From the NCBI RefSeq assembly GCF_008806975.1, contig NZ_CP031728.1:4939501-5003500 (forward strand): a DNA stretch of 64,000 bases. Reading direction: 5' to 3'. Both the position numbers and the translations under genes were made by a program. Source of the DNA: Cellvibrio sp. KY-GH-1. GTDB lineage: Bacteria > Pseudomonadota > Gammaproteobacteria > Pseudomonadales > Cellvibrionaceae. Position 1 is the stretch's first letter; each line of letters begins with the position of its first letter. The notes below the pieces were generated by a model. The model did no database searches and was not told the DNA's origin. It worked only from the letters and a program-made list of their open reading frames with translations. Positions 15,667 to 24,379 of the stretch are shown here, piece by piece.

Positions 15667-17886
15667 GTGAACAGATTAAGTCTGAATTTTGTGAATTGTT
15701 ACGGAATAAGAAAACTGAAAGCTGAGCTTGAATTCAAGCGAAAAGGTTTCGCCATTTACTCACCAAATGGCGTGATGAAAACATCATTTGCGAAAACAAT
15801 GACTGATTTGGCTGGCGGTAAACAACCATGTGACTTAGCTTTCCCTCTGCGAAAAAGCGTTTTTGAAGTTAAACTCAATGGGCAGCAGTTAAAAAGTGAT
15901 GAGATATTCGTTGTTAAATCTTATGATGAAAATTATTCATCCAATGAGGTATCCACGCTATTGGCAGATTCAGAATTAAAAAGTAGATATGAAGCGGTTC
16001 ATAGGGAGATTGGTGAAGCAAAGAAAGCACTTGAAATAAAATTGCGCATCTTGGCTGGCTTTGGAGAAAGATCAAAGGAAAATCTCGATCCTATTATCGA
16101 GAGCGTTTTTGGTGATGAATATTATGATGCACTATTTAAGTTAAAGGCAGAGATTGACTCCGCTGTGGAGGAGTCCTTTTGGAATGCAAATTACAAAATT
16201 ATATTTGATCCTAAAGTTGCTGAATTCATATCAGATACGTCAGTCACTTCCGATATTGAAGAGTATGCAAAAAAATATGACGAGCTTACTGAGAAATCAC
16301 CGATTTTAAGAAGGAATTTTCAGTACCAAAATATCCTTCAAATTCAGCAAAATCTGGAAACCAATAATTTTTTCAATGCCGGGCATAGTTTACGTTTGAA
16401 TGATAGGAATGGGTCAGGAAAAACAGATATTGATACAGATAAATCGCTTTTGGAAAAAATTGAGGCCGAGAAAGAAAGGGTTATTAATGATTCTTCTCTT
16501 GTCAAGAAATTTAATACCTTCAATGCCAAGCTCAAGAATAAAGAGCTGCAATTTTTTCGTGATCATATTGCTGAAAACCAGCATATACTCAAAGAATTGC
16601 GAAATCCTAATGAATTTAAGCGAAAGCTTTGGGTGCAATATATTTACAAGGCAAGAGAAGATTTTGATCGACTTATCAGTATGTACCAGATCGGAAAAGA
16701 AGAGCTTGCGGTCATAGTAAAAGAAGCTCGCTCTAATCCAAATGACTGGGACTCTGTCATAAAGGAGTTTAATCTTCGATTTATACACCTGCCATTTCAA
16801 CTCGTAGTTGTAAACAAGTCGGACGTAATTCTCAAAGGAATTGCTCCTTCGCTAGGGTTTAAATTTGTTTGCGGTGAGGAAGAGCGAGTTTATGCTGAAA
16901 AGCAGAAAAATGACTTGCTTCGTGTGCTCAGCACGGGGGAAGCCCGCGCGTTGTACATTCTTAATGTCATGTTTGAAGTCTATGTTCGAAGGAAGCTTAA
17001 TAAAAAAACATTATTTGTTTTTGATGACATAGCAGAGTCATTTGATTATAAGAACAAATTTGCCATTGTAAATTACCTTCAAGATGTAGTGAATTACGAT
17101 GATTCGGATTTCTTAACTATCATTCTCACACATAACTTTGACTTTTTAAGAACTATTGAAAGCCGGATGATTTGTCCGGCAGATCAATGCCGAATGGCCT
17201 TCAAAAATGAGGAAGGAATCAAACTAAGTGATTTCAAGCAATCTGATATTCAAAATCCATTTCATAGATGGCAAAGCAGGCTGGCAGAAAGCGTGATTCA
17301 AGTTGCCTATATTCCATTTATAAGGAACTTGGTTGAGTACACCCAAGGCGCGAAAGACAAAAATGGAAATGACACTGCTGATTATTTAGCTCTCACATAT
17401 ATGCTTCATTATAAACATCAGACTGAACAACTTAAACTGGCTGACTATAAAAAAATTTTCGAAAGAACACTGTTAAATGTTGAGTTCCCAGATGTGGATG
17501 AAAATATTACGATCTTATCGCATATATTCGCTACGGCAGATCAATGTCTAGATGCAAGTGACGGAATAAATCTAGAGCAAAAGATAGTTCTTTCGATGTC
17601 GATTCGTATCTGGACTGAAAGATATATAATTCAGGAAATTTGCAAAATTGATTCATCTTATGATCCTGCAAAAAAGCAAGCTGGGCAATTAATTGGAAAA
17701 TATAAAGCCCAGTTTAGTGAGCGCGCAGAGGATATTGACATAATGAAAAGGGTTAACCTAATTACTCCTTCCAATATTCATATCAATTCATTTATGTACG
17801 AGCCGATTTTGGATATGGGTTTTGACGAATTGAAGCGGCTATATCAGGATGTTAAATCTAATTTGATATCGGATTCGGTTAGTTGA
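15667..17886 (+). CDS. ABC/AAA_13-type ATPase with altered Walker A
   Basis: 739 residues, AT-rich and Lys/Asn-rich compared with the flanking genes. The P-loop reads YSPNGVMKTSFAKT (residues 31-44): the usual Gly before Lys is Met, while Lys38-Thr39 are kept. A long middle (about 90-380) is partly coiled-coil. The nucleotide-binding half is rebuilt by LSTGEARALYILN (signature-like), TLFVFDDIAESFDYKN (Walker B) and IILTHNFDFLRTI (H-loop). The C-terminal 200 residues are helical and unassigned, and could be the effector. The architecture recalls RloC/PrrC-like and other defence ATPases. GTG start with AGGAAA upstream. No partner gene overlaps it, so it may act alone. The defence role is inferred. 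Confidence 0.75.
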   Translation: MNRLSLNFVNCYGIRKLKAELEFKRKGFAIYSPNGVMKTSFAKTMTDLAGGKQPCDLAFPLRKSVFEVKLNGQQLKSDEIFVVKSYDENYSSNEVSTLLADSELKSRYEAVHREIGEAKKALEIKLRILAGFGERSKENLDPIIESVFGDEYYDALFKLKAEIDSAVEESFWNANYKIIFDPKVAEFISDTSVTSDIEEYAKKYDELTEKSPILRRNFQYQNILQIQQNLETNNFFNAGHSLRLNDRNGSGKTDIDTDKSLLEKIEAEKERVINDSSLVKKFNTFNAKLKNKELQFFRDHIAENQHILKELRNPNEFKRKLWVQYIYKAREDFDRLISMYQIGKEELAVIVKEARSNPNDWDSVIKEFNLRFIHLPFQLVVVNKSDVILKGIAPSLGFKFVCGEEERVYAEKQKNDLLRVLSTGEARALYILNVMFEVYVRRKLNKKTLFVFDDIAESFDYKNKFAIVNYLQDVVNYDDSDFLTIILTHNFDFLRTIESRMICPADQCRMAFKNEEGIKLSDFKQSDIQNPFHRWQSRLAESVIQVAYIPFIRNLVEYTQGAKDKNGNDTADYLALTYMLHYKHQTEQLKLADYKKIFERTLLNVEFPDVDENITILSHIFATADQCLDASDGINLEQKIVLSMSIRIWTERYIIQEICKIDSSYDPAKKQAGQLIGKYKAQFSERAEDIDIMKRVNLITPSNIHINSFMYEPILDMGFDELKRLYQDVKSNLISDSVS

Positions 17887-17994
17887 AGTTATCATCAATA
17901 TAAGGATGCCCGATTTTGGCCGATTTGTTCTGTGCCCGAATAATGTGCAATATGATTTGATATCACTACGTTAGAAAAAATTAAGGAAGTTACA

Positions 17995-18738
17995 ATGTCG
18001 GACCCCAAAAGAATTGCTCTTTTAATTGATTGCGATAATGTTAGTCATAATTCAATCGAAGGAGTGTTAGCCGAATTAGCTAAATATGGAGCCGTGAATG
18101 TAAGGCACGCACATGGTGACTGGAATAATCCTTCTTTAATCGGTTGGATAGAGAAACTTCATCCAAATGCCATTAGGCCCATGCAACAATTTGCTTATAC
18201 AAAAGGAAAAAATGCAACTGACTCAGCAATGATTATCGATGCAATGGATTTGCTCTATAGCAAAAACGTCGATGCTTTTGCATTAATGACTAGCGATAGC
18301 GACTTCACTCCTTTAGTTCTCAGAATTCTTGAAAGTGGATTACCGGTTTATGGTTTTGGCCAAAAGAAAACACCCAAGCCATTTGTCGATTCCTGCTCGC
18401 CCTTTATCTATATTGAAAATTTAATACCTGAACCTGAAAACAAATCCGAAAAACTAGAAGACCAACTGCCACCCGCTAAGAAAGGTAGAAGTGATCTAAG
18501 AAAAGATACTCATCTGGTGAAGCAGCTAAGGCTTGCAGCCGAACAGAGCTCCGGGGATGACGGTTGGTCTTACATGGGACAAGTTGCTAAATATATATCT
18601 AATAATAGTTCATTTTCACCTTTGAATTATGGCTACGCAAAACTAAGTGACTTAATAAAAGCAAGCGAATTATTTGAGATTGATATGAGAAGCAATGGTT
18701 CGGCAATGTATATTAAAGATGCCCGCAAGCAAACTTAG
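17995..18738 (+). CDS. NYN-domain RNase with LOTUS/OST-HTH domain
   Basis: 247 residues. Residues 1-145 form an NYN (PIN-like) nuclease domain with the expected acidic residues in ALLIDCDNVS, ATDSAMIIDAMDLLY and LMTSDSDFTPLV. A charged linker is followed by a C-terminal OST-HTH/LOTUS domain (about 170-245; WSYMGQVAKYISNNSSFSP, YAKLSDLIKASELFEI), which binds RNA, including G-quadruplex RNA in studied cases. It is probably a cytoplasmic RNA-cleaving or RNA-binding enzyme. AAGGAAG precedes the ATG. It sits between two P-loop proteins in an AT-rich island; the NYN-LOTUS pairing is widespread in bacteria but its substrate here is unknown. Confidence 0.85.
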   Translation: MSDPKRIALLIDCDNVSHNSIEGVLAELAKYGAVNVRHAHGDWNNPSLIGWIEKLHPNAIRPMQQFAYTKGKNATDSAMIIDAMDLLYSKNVDAFALMTSDSDFTPLVLRILESGLPVYGFGQKKTPKPFVDSCSPFIYIENLIPEPENKSEKLEDQLPPAKKGRSDLRKDTHLVKQLRLAAEQSSGDDGWSYMGQVAKYISNNSSFSPLNYGYAKLSDLIKASELFEIDMRSNGSAMYIKDARKQT

Positions 18739-18745
18739 CTAGAAA

Positions 18746-18769
18746 TTCCGCTCTTGGCCGTTATGCGTC
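18746..18769 (+). repeat. Short element after NYN gene, related to 20339-20362
   Basis: TTCCGCTCTTGGCCGTTATG.. ; 19 of 24 positions match the element after the KAP gene. A looser TTTTGGCCGATTTG stretch follows the ATPase gene near 17912. Each island gene thus carries a similar short tail. Confidence 0.5.
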
Positions 18770-18891
18770 GGAATCGACTTGGCATTTGGTCGAAGATAGC
18801 GTGAAAGTCACTTGCGTGCCCAAAGCGAACACTGAAGCAATTTAAACATAAATTGAAAAAAACCTCTAATCAATTTTACCTTAAGCATGGG

Positions 18892-20307
18892 ATGGATATT
18901 TTGAATTTAAAGCTCAATCCACTCAAAATTGAACCAAATGACCCTTTCAAAAATGACCTTTTGGGCAGAAAAGAAGAAGTGCTCAATCTGTCATTGCTCG
19001 CTGCTAACGTAAACTCTCCAGCAGTGATAGCAATTGATTCTCGATGGGGTACAGGTAAGACAACTTTTATCCGATTGTGGGAGCAGCATCTCAAAACAGA
19101 AAAATTGCCTTCTCTTTACTTTAATGCTTGGGAAACTGATTTCTCTGACGAGCCATTAGTCTCTTTTCTAGGTGAAATGAATGAAGGTCTAAAAAGTCTC
19201 ATCGGCGTCAATCAACAGGCAAGCGACGCATGGGAAAAGGCCAAAGCCGCTGGAAAACAAATTGCAAAGCGAGGAATTCCTGCATTGGTGAAAATTGGAA
19301 CTGCGGGAATTATTGATGCTGATAAAATAATAGAAGATGAGATTATGAAAGTGACTGGCTCATTGGCTGGTGATGCACTCGATAATTACCTTCAGCAAAA
19401 AAAAGCAATATTCGAGTTTCATGAAGCGTTGACGAAATTTATTAATCAATCAGCGGATGGTAGGCCATTAGTAATATTTGTTGATGAGCTGGATCGCTGT
19501 CGACCAAACTATGCAATAGAATTACTGGAAAGAATTAAGCATCTCTTCAGCACAAAAGGTTTGGTTTTTGTGTTAGCTCTTGATAAGAAACAGTTAGGAC
19601 ATTCAATTCAGGCTGTCTATGGTAATGGAATAGATTCAAATGGGTATCTTCGTCGGTTCATCGACTTTGAGTATCAGCTTAAGGAGCCAGACAAGGCTAA
19701 CTATATCAATTCGCTATTTTCTTCATTAGAGCTGGATAAATTTTTTGCACCAAGGAAACAGTACTCTGAGCTTCAGTACGATCAAGAACATCTAAAAAAT
19801 GTATTCGTAATGCTTGCAACTGGTCTTCAGCTTTCATTGAGAGAAATTGAGCAACTTCTTGCGAGTATTAATATTGCAATTAGAACCGCTAAAGAAAATG
19901 AGTATATTTTTCCTGCATTGTTGGTCTTCTTGGTAATTTCAAAGCATTTCAATTTTGATGCATATGAACGATATATCGCGGACGAGGGAGAGGAATTTGA
20001 ACTAATCGACTATCTCTATAAAATAGTGTCTGCCAAGAAGAGAATTGATAATTTTGAATGTGCCTTAGTTGAAGGCCTTCTGATAGCTGCGAAGAATAAT
20101 CAATTTAAAAAGAGTGAATCACCGAGATTGTTGAAACACAAAGAAATTCTTAAAAATGAACAGTTAGATTTCAACGAAAGGAACTACTCTGAGATAGTTT
20201 GTAATGTTGTTAGCAGACCCTCAGCTAGGGGTGGAATGGATCTAAAGAGACTAAAAGACCGTATCAACTGGCTCAGCAGATTTGAAATTTCAAGTGCTTC
20301 AGAATAA
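18892..20307 (+). CDS. KAP-family P-loop NTPase
   Basis: About 471 residues from the ATG at 18892; the frame extends 13 residues further to a TTG at 18853, and neither start has a strong ribosome site. Walker A is DSRWGTGKTTF (about 49-59), Walker B is VIFVDELDRC with the following PNYAIELLERIKHLF typical of KAP NTPases, then FVLALDKKQL (sensor strand). Many KAP proteins have membrane helices inserted in the NTPase domain; none is obvious here. Bacterial KAP NTPases are found in defence islands and are thought to organise signalling complexes at membranes. Same AT-rich island and direction as the two preceding genes. Confidence 0.85.
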   Translation: MDILNLKLNPLKIEPNDPFKNDLLGRKEEVLNLSLLAANVNSPAVIAIDSRWGTGKTTFIRLWEQHLKTEKLPSLYFNAWETDFSDEPLVSFLGEMNEGLKSLIGVNQQASDAWEKAKAAGKQIAKRGIPALVKIGTAGIIDADKIIEDEIMKVTGSLAGDALDNYLQQKKAIFEFHEALTKFINQSADGRPLVIFVDELDRCRPNYAIELLERIKHLFSTKGLVFVLALDKKQLGHSIQAVYGNGIDSNGYLRRFIDFEYQLKEPDKANYINSLFSSLELDKFFAPRKQYSELQYDQEHLKNVFVMLATGLQLSLREIEQLLASINIAIRTAKENEYIFPALLVFLVISKHFNFDAYERYIADEGEEFELIDYLYKIVSAKKRIDNFECALVEGLLIAAKNNQFKKSESPRLLKHKEILKNEQLDFNERNYSEIVCNVVSRPSARGGMDLKRLKDRINWLSRFEISSASE

Positions 20308-20338
20308 GAAAAATTGGGTCCGCAGAACACTAGCCAAC

Positions 20339-20362
20339 TTCCCTTCTTGGTCGGTATGCGAC
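20339..20362 (+). repeat. Short element after KAP gene, related to 18746-18769
   Basis: TTCCCTTCTTGGTCGGTATG.. ; see the copy after the NYN gene. Possibly the 3' tail of a mobile gene cassette. Confidence 0.5.
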
Positions 20363-20453
20363 ATTGAATAGGATGTTTGAAATATGGCTAAACTAGAAAA
20401 AATTTTTGATTGCTCGCTTCGGTATTGTAAATGACTTTGGTAAGGAATCTGAC

Positions 20454-20795
20454 ATGGCCGATTATGCTTCTAAATCTACTGCTGCTGAATCACATAGTGC
20501 GGCGCCACAGGCTCGCGCGGCGCGAACCGATTCTCCGGTTAATTCAATCGTCAACGAGCCAGTGCAGGCCGAGCAAGTGGAAGGGGTTGAAGGCGAATCG
20601 GAGTTGATCCAAACCAAGATGGATCTCGGGGTAGGCGCCGAGCGCGCGGGCACCGGGTTCGATAGTCGCACGCAATCAATAGCGCAAACAGCTCGTAGGT
20701 TGGGCAGTTATGCCCAACAAATCTATTCAATAATTCAACATGTTGGGCATTGCTGCCCAACCCACACAAATGCCAATGTCCGGTTGTGGTCATAA
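20454..20795 (+). pseudogene. Fragment resembling the leader of DUF4157 / eCIS-cargo-type proteins
   Basis: From the ATG at 20454 (TAAGGAATCTGAC before it) about 80 residues look genuine: MADYASKSTAAESHSAAPQA, then ELIQTKMDLGVGAERAG, similar to the IQTKL-x-VGA segment that opens DUF4157 domains of proteins linked to contractile injection systems. The reading frame then runs into a palindromic repeat at 20698 and loses any domain character; no HExxH motif follows. I read it as a truncated remnant whose 3' end was replaced by a repeat. The family link rests on a short motif only. Confidence 0.4.
20698..20763. repeat. Twin-hairpin REP-like element
   Basis: Two hairpins, TTGGGCAGTTATGCCCAA and TTGGGCATTGCTGCCCAA, about 30 bases apart. 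The sequence CATGTTGGGCAT..GCTGC is shared with 58094-58117 and 61303-61326. Confidence 0.8.
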
Positions 20796-21102
20796 GCAAT
20801 ATCTATTTGCGCCCCAATTACAATTGGAGAATCGACAAAACCGAAGCTATCGGCTCAATTCCCCCAGCTGCTCACTGCAAAGAATCCCTCATTATCCCCA
20901 ATCAATGGAACTTGCGGGGCATTTCCCGTATGATTGTCGCCGGCAAAAGCATCCCCGGTTGTTTTGGTTTGCATCGGTCTACCAAGAATGGGTCATCAAG
21001 CGCCCATCACAATAATTATAAATGTACCAAGCAGTTTTCATGGCTCGCCTTTTTTGCAAAGGTTAGTTGCGTGAATACCAATAACAATTCGCGGAGATCA
21101 GT
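20764..21102. other. Gene-poor stretch before pectate lyase
   Basis: No supported gene. A rightward frame here contains a plausible segment (around 20815-21000, including NYNWRIDKTEAIGSIPPAAH and SRMIVAGKSIPGCFG) but has no start signal and mixes with non-coding-looking sequence, so it may be debris of a lost gene. The pectate lyase promoter must lie within about 21020-21090. Confidence 0.4.
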
Positions 21103-22692
21103 ATGCGCTATTCCTCTATTATTTTTTCTTTATTGGCGGCTTCAATCGCCAGTCAGGTGCTGGCGGCCAATCGCCCCTCGGGTTACACCACCATTTGTAA
21201 AAGCGATCAAACCTGTTCTGTTGCCTCGGCGACCAATGTGGCATTTGGCCGCAATGATACGTTTACCTATAAAGTATTAACGGGAACCTTTGTGTGCAGT
21301 GAGGCCACATTTGGCGCGGGCACCAAAGTGGCGGGTGGTGTAAATGAGTGCTCTATTCCTGCTGCTGCCAGCTCTGTTGCTTCGAGTAAGCCGGTGGTTA
21401 GTTCTGCAGTTTCTTCCAGTAAATCCAGCATTGCTTCATCGGTTGCGCAAACCAGCAGTTCAGCAAAATCCAGCAGCGTTGTTGCTTCAAGTTCGGTGGC
21501 AAATAACAATTGTTTGGGCAATATCAGCGCGAGCAAAATTTATTATGTTTCCAAAAATGGTTCGGCCAATGCCAATGGCACCAGTTTTAGTTCGCCGCTG
21601 GATTTAACCACTGCCCTTGCGCAAGTGAAGGCCGGTGAAATGTTGTTGCTGGAGCCAGGCACTTATTCTGTGCCTTACACCGCCGGTAAAGCGAATACCA
21701 TTACTTTGTCCAAGTCGGGCACTGCATCTGCACCTATTCGCGTGGTGGCCGCCAATTGCGGGCGCGCCGTCATTGATTTTTCCTTTCCGGAATTGGCGTG
21801 GGTGCAAGATTCTTATGGCATTTATCTAACGGGCAGCTACTGGTATTTCAAAGGCATTGAAATTACGCGCGCGGGTTATCAAGGCGTTTACGTCACGGGC
21901 AAATACAATACCTTTGAAAATTGTGCCTTCCACAATAATCGCAACACCGGCTTGGAAATTAATAAAGGCGGCGCCTATACCACCGTGATTAATTCCGATG
22001 CCTATCGAAATTATGACCCCAAGAAAAACGGCAGCATGGCCGATGGCTTTGGGCCCAAGCAAACACAAGGGCCGGGCAATAAATTTGTGGGCTGCCGCGC
22101 CTGGGAAAACTCTGATGACGGTTTCGATATGTTCGACAGCCCCGAGATCGTAACCGTGGAAAATAGCTGGGCATTTCGCAACGGTGTGGATGTATGGAAT
22201 TACGGCAGCTTCGCGGGTAACGGCAACGGTTTTAAATTGGGCGGCAATAAAATCGTAGCGCGCAACCGCATCACCAACTCCGTGGCCTTTGATAATCCGC
22301 TCAAAGGTTTTGATCAAAATAATAATGCTGGCGGTCTAACGGTGTTGAATAACACTGCCTATCGCAACGGCATTAATTACGGGTTGGGTAATCCGGTCAA
22401 TTCCGGCGAAAAACATTATTTAAGAAATAACATTTCCTTGTCGGGAACTGTGAGTGTATCCAATGCGGATAGTAAAAATAATTCCTGGGATACCGGCCCC
22501 TCGGCAATTGCAGCGGATTTCGCCAGCCTGGATTTATCCCTCGCTACTGCCGCGCGCAATCCTGATGGTTCTTTGCCGAACAATAATTTGTTCCGCTTGA
22601 ATGCGAACAGTGCGCTGATTGATAAAGGTGTCAATGTGGGTTTGCCTTACGCCGGTGTTGCACCGGATTTGGGGGCGTTTGAGAAAAAATAA
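21103..22692 (+). CDS. Secreted PL9-family pectate lyase
   Basis: 529 residues. A signal peptide ends at VLAAN. Residues about 24-85 form a small Cys-containing N-terminal module (GYTTICKSDQTCSV), followed by a poly-Ser/Ala linker (about 86-140). The catalytic parallel beta-helix runs from about 145 to the end: it starts KIYYVSKNGSANANGTSFSS, typical of PL9, and includes GLEINKGGAY, a Ca-binding-type acidic stretch WENSDDGFDMFDS and GNGNGFKLGG. PL9 enzymes cleave polygalacturonate by beta-elimination with Ca. The poly-Ser linker is a Cellvibrio/Saccharophagus hallmark. The N-terminal module is probably substrate-binding but I cannot name its CBM family. A terminator follows. Confidence 0.9.
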   Translation: MRYSSIIFSLLAASIASQVLAANRPSGYTTICKSDQTCSVASATNVAFGRNDTFTYKVLTGTFVCSEATFGAGTKVAGGVNECSIPAAASSVASSKPVVSSAVSSSKSSIASSVAQTSSSAKSSSVVASSSVANNNCLGNISASKIYYVSKNGSANANGTSFSSPLDLTTALAQVKAGEMLLLEPGTYSVPYTAGKANTITLSKSGTASAPIRVVAANCGRAVIDFSFPELAWVQDSYGIYLTGSYWYFKGIEITRAGYQGVYVTGKYNTFENCAFHNNRNTGLEINKGGAYTTVINSDAYRNYDPKKNGSMADGFGPKQTQGPGNKFVGCRAWENSDDGFDMFDSPEIVTVENSWAFRNGVDVWNYGSFAGNGNGFKLGGNKIVARNRITNSVAFDNPLKGFDQNNNAGGLTVLNNTAYRNGINYGLGNPVNSGEKHYLRNNISLSGTVSVSNADSKNNSWDTGPSAIAADFASLDLSLATAARNPDGSLPNNNLFRLNANSALIDKGVNVGLPYAGVAPDLGAFEKK

Positions 22693-22702
22693 CGGCCATG
22701 CC

Positions 22703-22733
22703 ACAAGGGCGCGCGATTATCGCGCGCCCTTGT
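22703..22733 (+). terminator. Long GC-rich hairpin after pectate lyase
   Basis: A 14-bp perfect stem (arms ACAAGGGCGCGCGA and its complement) with loop TTA. It lies between convergent genes; no T-run, so it may block transcription in both directions. Confidence 0.7.
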
Positions 22734-22762
22734 AGTGTGCGATGGTCGTTGTAAGCAGGCGG

Positions 22763-24379
22763 TCAGCTTTCTCCCGCAATTTGCCATAGGCACAGGGAGT
22801 CGTTCGAGTCTGCATCCCCGATGGTGGCAAAGAGCGATGGATCGGTTGGGGACCATATCGCTGAACCTTTATGGGCAATACGAAGATAAAGTTCCTGATT
22901 CTTGTTGGTCGATGTAATTACCAAATCCTGCCCATTGGCGGTTAACCACAGCGTGCCATTGGCATTTAATTGGCGCGGTGAGTGTTGTGAGCGCCGTTCG
23001 ATAAACGATAGTGCCATGCGTCGACTATCTTCGTCGGCAGTGTCCATATCTACCGGCCGCTCCTGGTCGCCGCAAACTTCCCAAGTGAGAATTTCAACAA
23101 GCGCCTCTGCTTTTTCTTCGTCAGGTCGCGCTAGCAACATATCACCCGAATCGGGATGCCAACCAATCATCTCCCGATTCCAATCGGAAATGGCGAGCAC
23201 CTGGCCTTTGAGTGAGTCAATCACTAATACCCGGCCCGCAGAAGTGCCGAACTGATTTCCTATTTGGAGCGCAAAAAAATGTCCTTCGGCGCTCCATGAA
23301 TAATCGCGCACGTAATACCCGGGAGGAATGACATGGTCCAGCTCGAAGCGCCGCAGGTGATTTTCAGCAATGCCATTGTCACGAATCGCATCCGATACCT
23401 GAAAGAGGCTTAGTGCGCGCGCGCCACCATCGGGCGATGAAATTCCTGCTCCGTCCATCATCAGCAATTGGGCGTGCCCGGGGCGCCATGGGTTGGGCGT
23501 ATCGTTGGGCCGACCGATAGCGTCGAGTCCACCCGGGCGCAATCGCGTGGGCGTCAAATCGATGCGAATCGGTTCGAAGTGCCCAACGTGAATATAGAGT
23601 GTTGGTTTACTTGCTGCGTTATATGAGGCGAGATCTATGTAGTAGCAAGGCAGCAACCCCCTGCTTGGATGCACGCACCAACGACACCATTTGGGCGGCT
23701 GTCGCCAGAGTAACGTCGGACGTTGTGAATAATGATCGGAATCAAGCGCCAAGCCTTGCGATGATACGCGATACCGCCGGACGCCATGTTGATCGCAGGC
23801 TATCAAAATTTCCTTGCCGTCGTCGGACCAGCTTTGGAAAATGGGGGCAGCGGCATATTCAGAAATGAATAATCCATTCTTCACTTGGCGCACGCCGTGC
23901 GTTTCAAGAATACTTCGCTCACTGCCTCTGGCATAAAAGTGACGTTCGGCATTTTTTCGGGCAATGGCGTTTACTTGAAGTGGAAAGCAGGGCATCCAGG
24001 ATGCACGCGGCCTTTTGGGCGGTGGTTTGAGATAGGTAAAGGCGGCTTTTAATGAGGAGAGTTCGTCAGCCGATGGGAATTTCACAATAACAGTTTCAGC
24101 CGCAAAAGCGCCTGCCTTTGACTCATCGAGCAACCTGGTTACAGCCTCGGGGATTTGCTGCACCACAACCACCGTGTCTTTCTTTTTGACCGTGATGATT
24201 AACGCAATCACTCCCGCTATCGTCCCGATTCCCGTCCACCACAGACCTGGGTCGCTGATAAAGCTGTCAATCAATAGGTCAACGTGAGCCATTACACTGG
24301 TGATAACGTCATGGCACAGGGTTGATGAAAAAATTTTCTCACAGGAATCTAACGCCAACTCCCTCTTCGTTGCTTGCAT
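22763..24379 (-). CDS. Membrane-anchored beta-propeller protein, unknown
   Basis: 538 residues. One membrane helix near residues 47-64 (LWWTGIGTIAGVIALIITV) is followed by a short linker and a soluble part with repeated propeller-like blades, e.g. WSDDGKEILIACDQHGVRRY, YSWSAEGHFFALQIG, WHPDSGDMLLARPD and a final IWSPTDPSLFATIGD..LCLWQI, which resembles a WD40 blade closure. No catalytic motif is visible. The N-terminal 30 residues look unlike a signal peptide, so topology is uncertain. It is isolated, convergent with the pectate lyase and divergent from the ECF sigma gene. I do not recognise the family. Confidence 0.65.
   Translation of the reverse strand: MQATKRELALDSCEKIFSSTLCHDVITSVMAHVDLLIDSFISDPGLWWTGIGTIAGVIALIITVKKKDTVVVVQQIPEAVTRLLDESKAGAFAAETVIVKFPSADELSSLKAAFTYLKPPPKRPRASWMPCFPLQVNAIARKNAERHFYARGSERSILETHGVRQVKNGLFISEYAAAPIFQSWSDDGKEILIACDQHGVRRYRVSSQGLALDSDHYSQRPTLLWRQPPKWCRWCVHPSRGLLPCYYIDLASYNAASKPTLYIHVGHFEPIRIDLTPTRLRPGGLDAIGRPNDTPNPWRPGHAQLLMMDGAGISSPDGGARALSLFQVSDAIRDNGIAENHLRRFELDHVIPPGYYVRDYSWSAEGHFFALQIGNQFGTSAGRVLVIDSLKGQVLAISDWNREMIGWHPDSGDMLLARPDEEKAEALVEILTWEVCGDQERPVDMDTADEDSRRMALSFIERRSQHSPRQLNANGTLWLTANGQDLVITSTNKNQELYLRIAHKGSAIWSPTDPSLFATIGDADSNDSLCLWQIAGES

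Noticed and set aside
21826..22317. 163-residue leftward frame inside the pectate lyase gene
   Set aside because: Antisense shadow of the PL9 beta-helix; no ribosome site or family.
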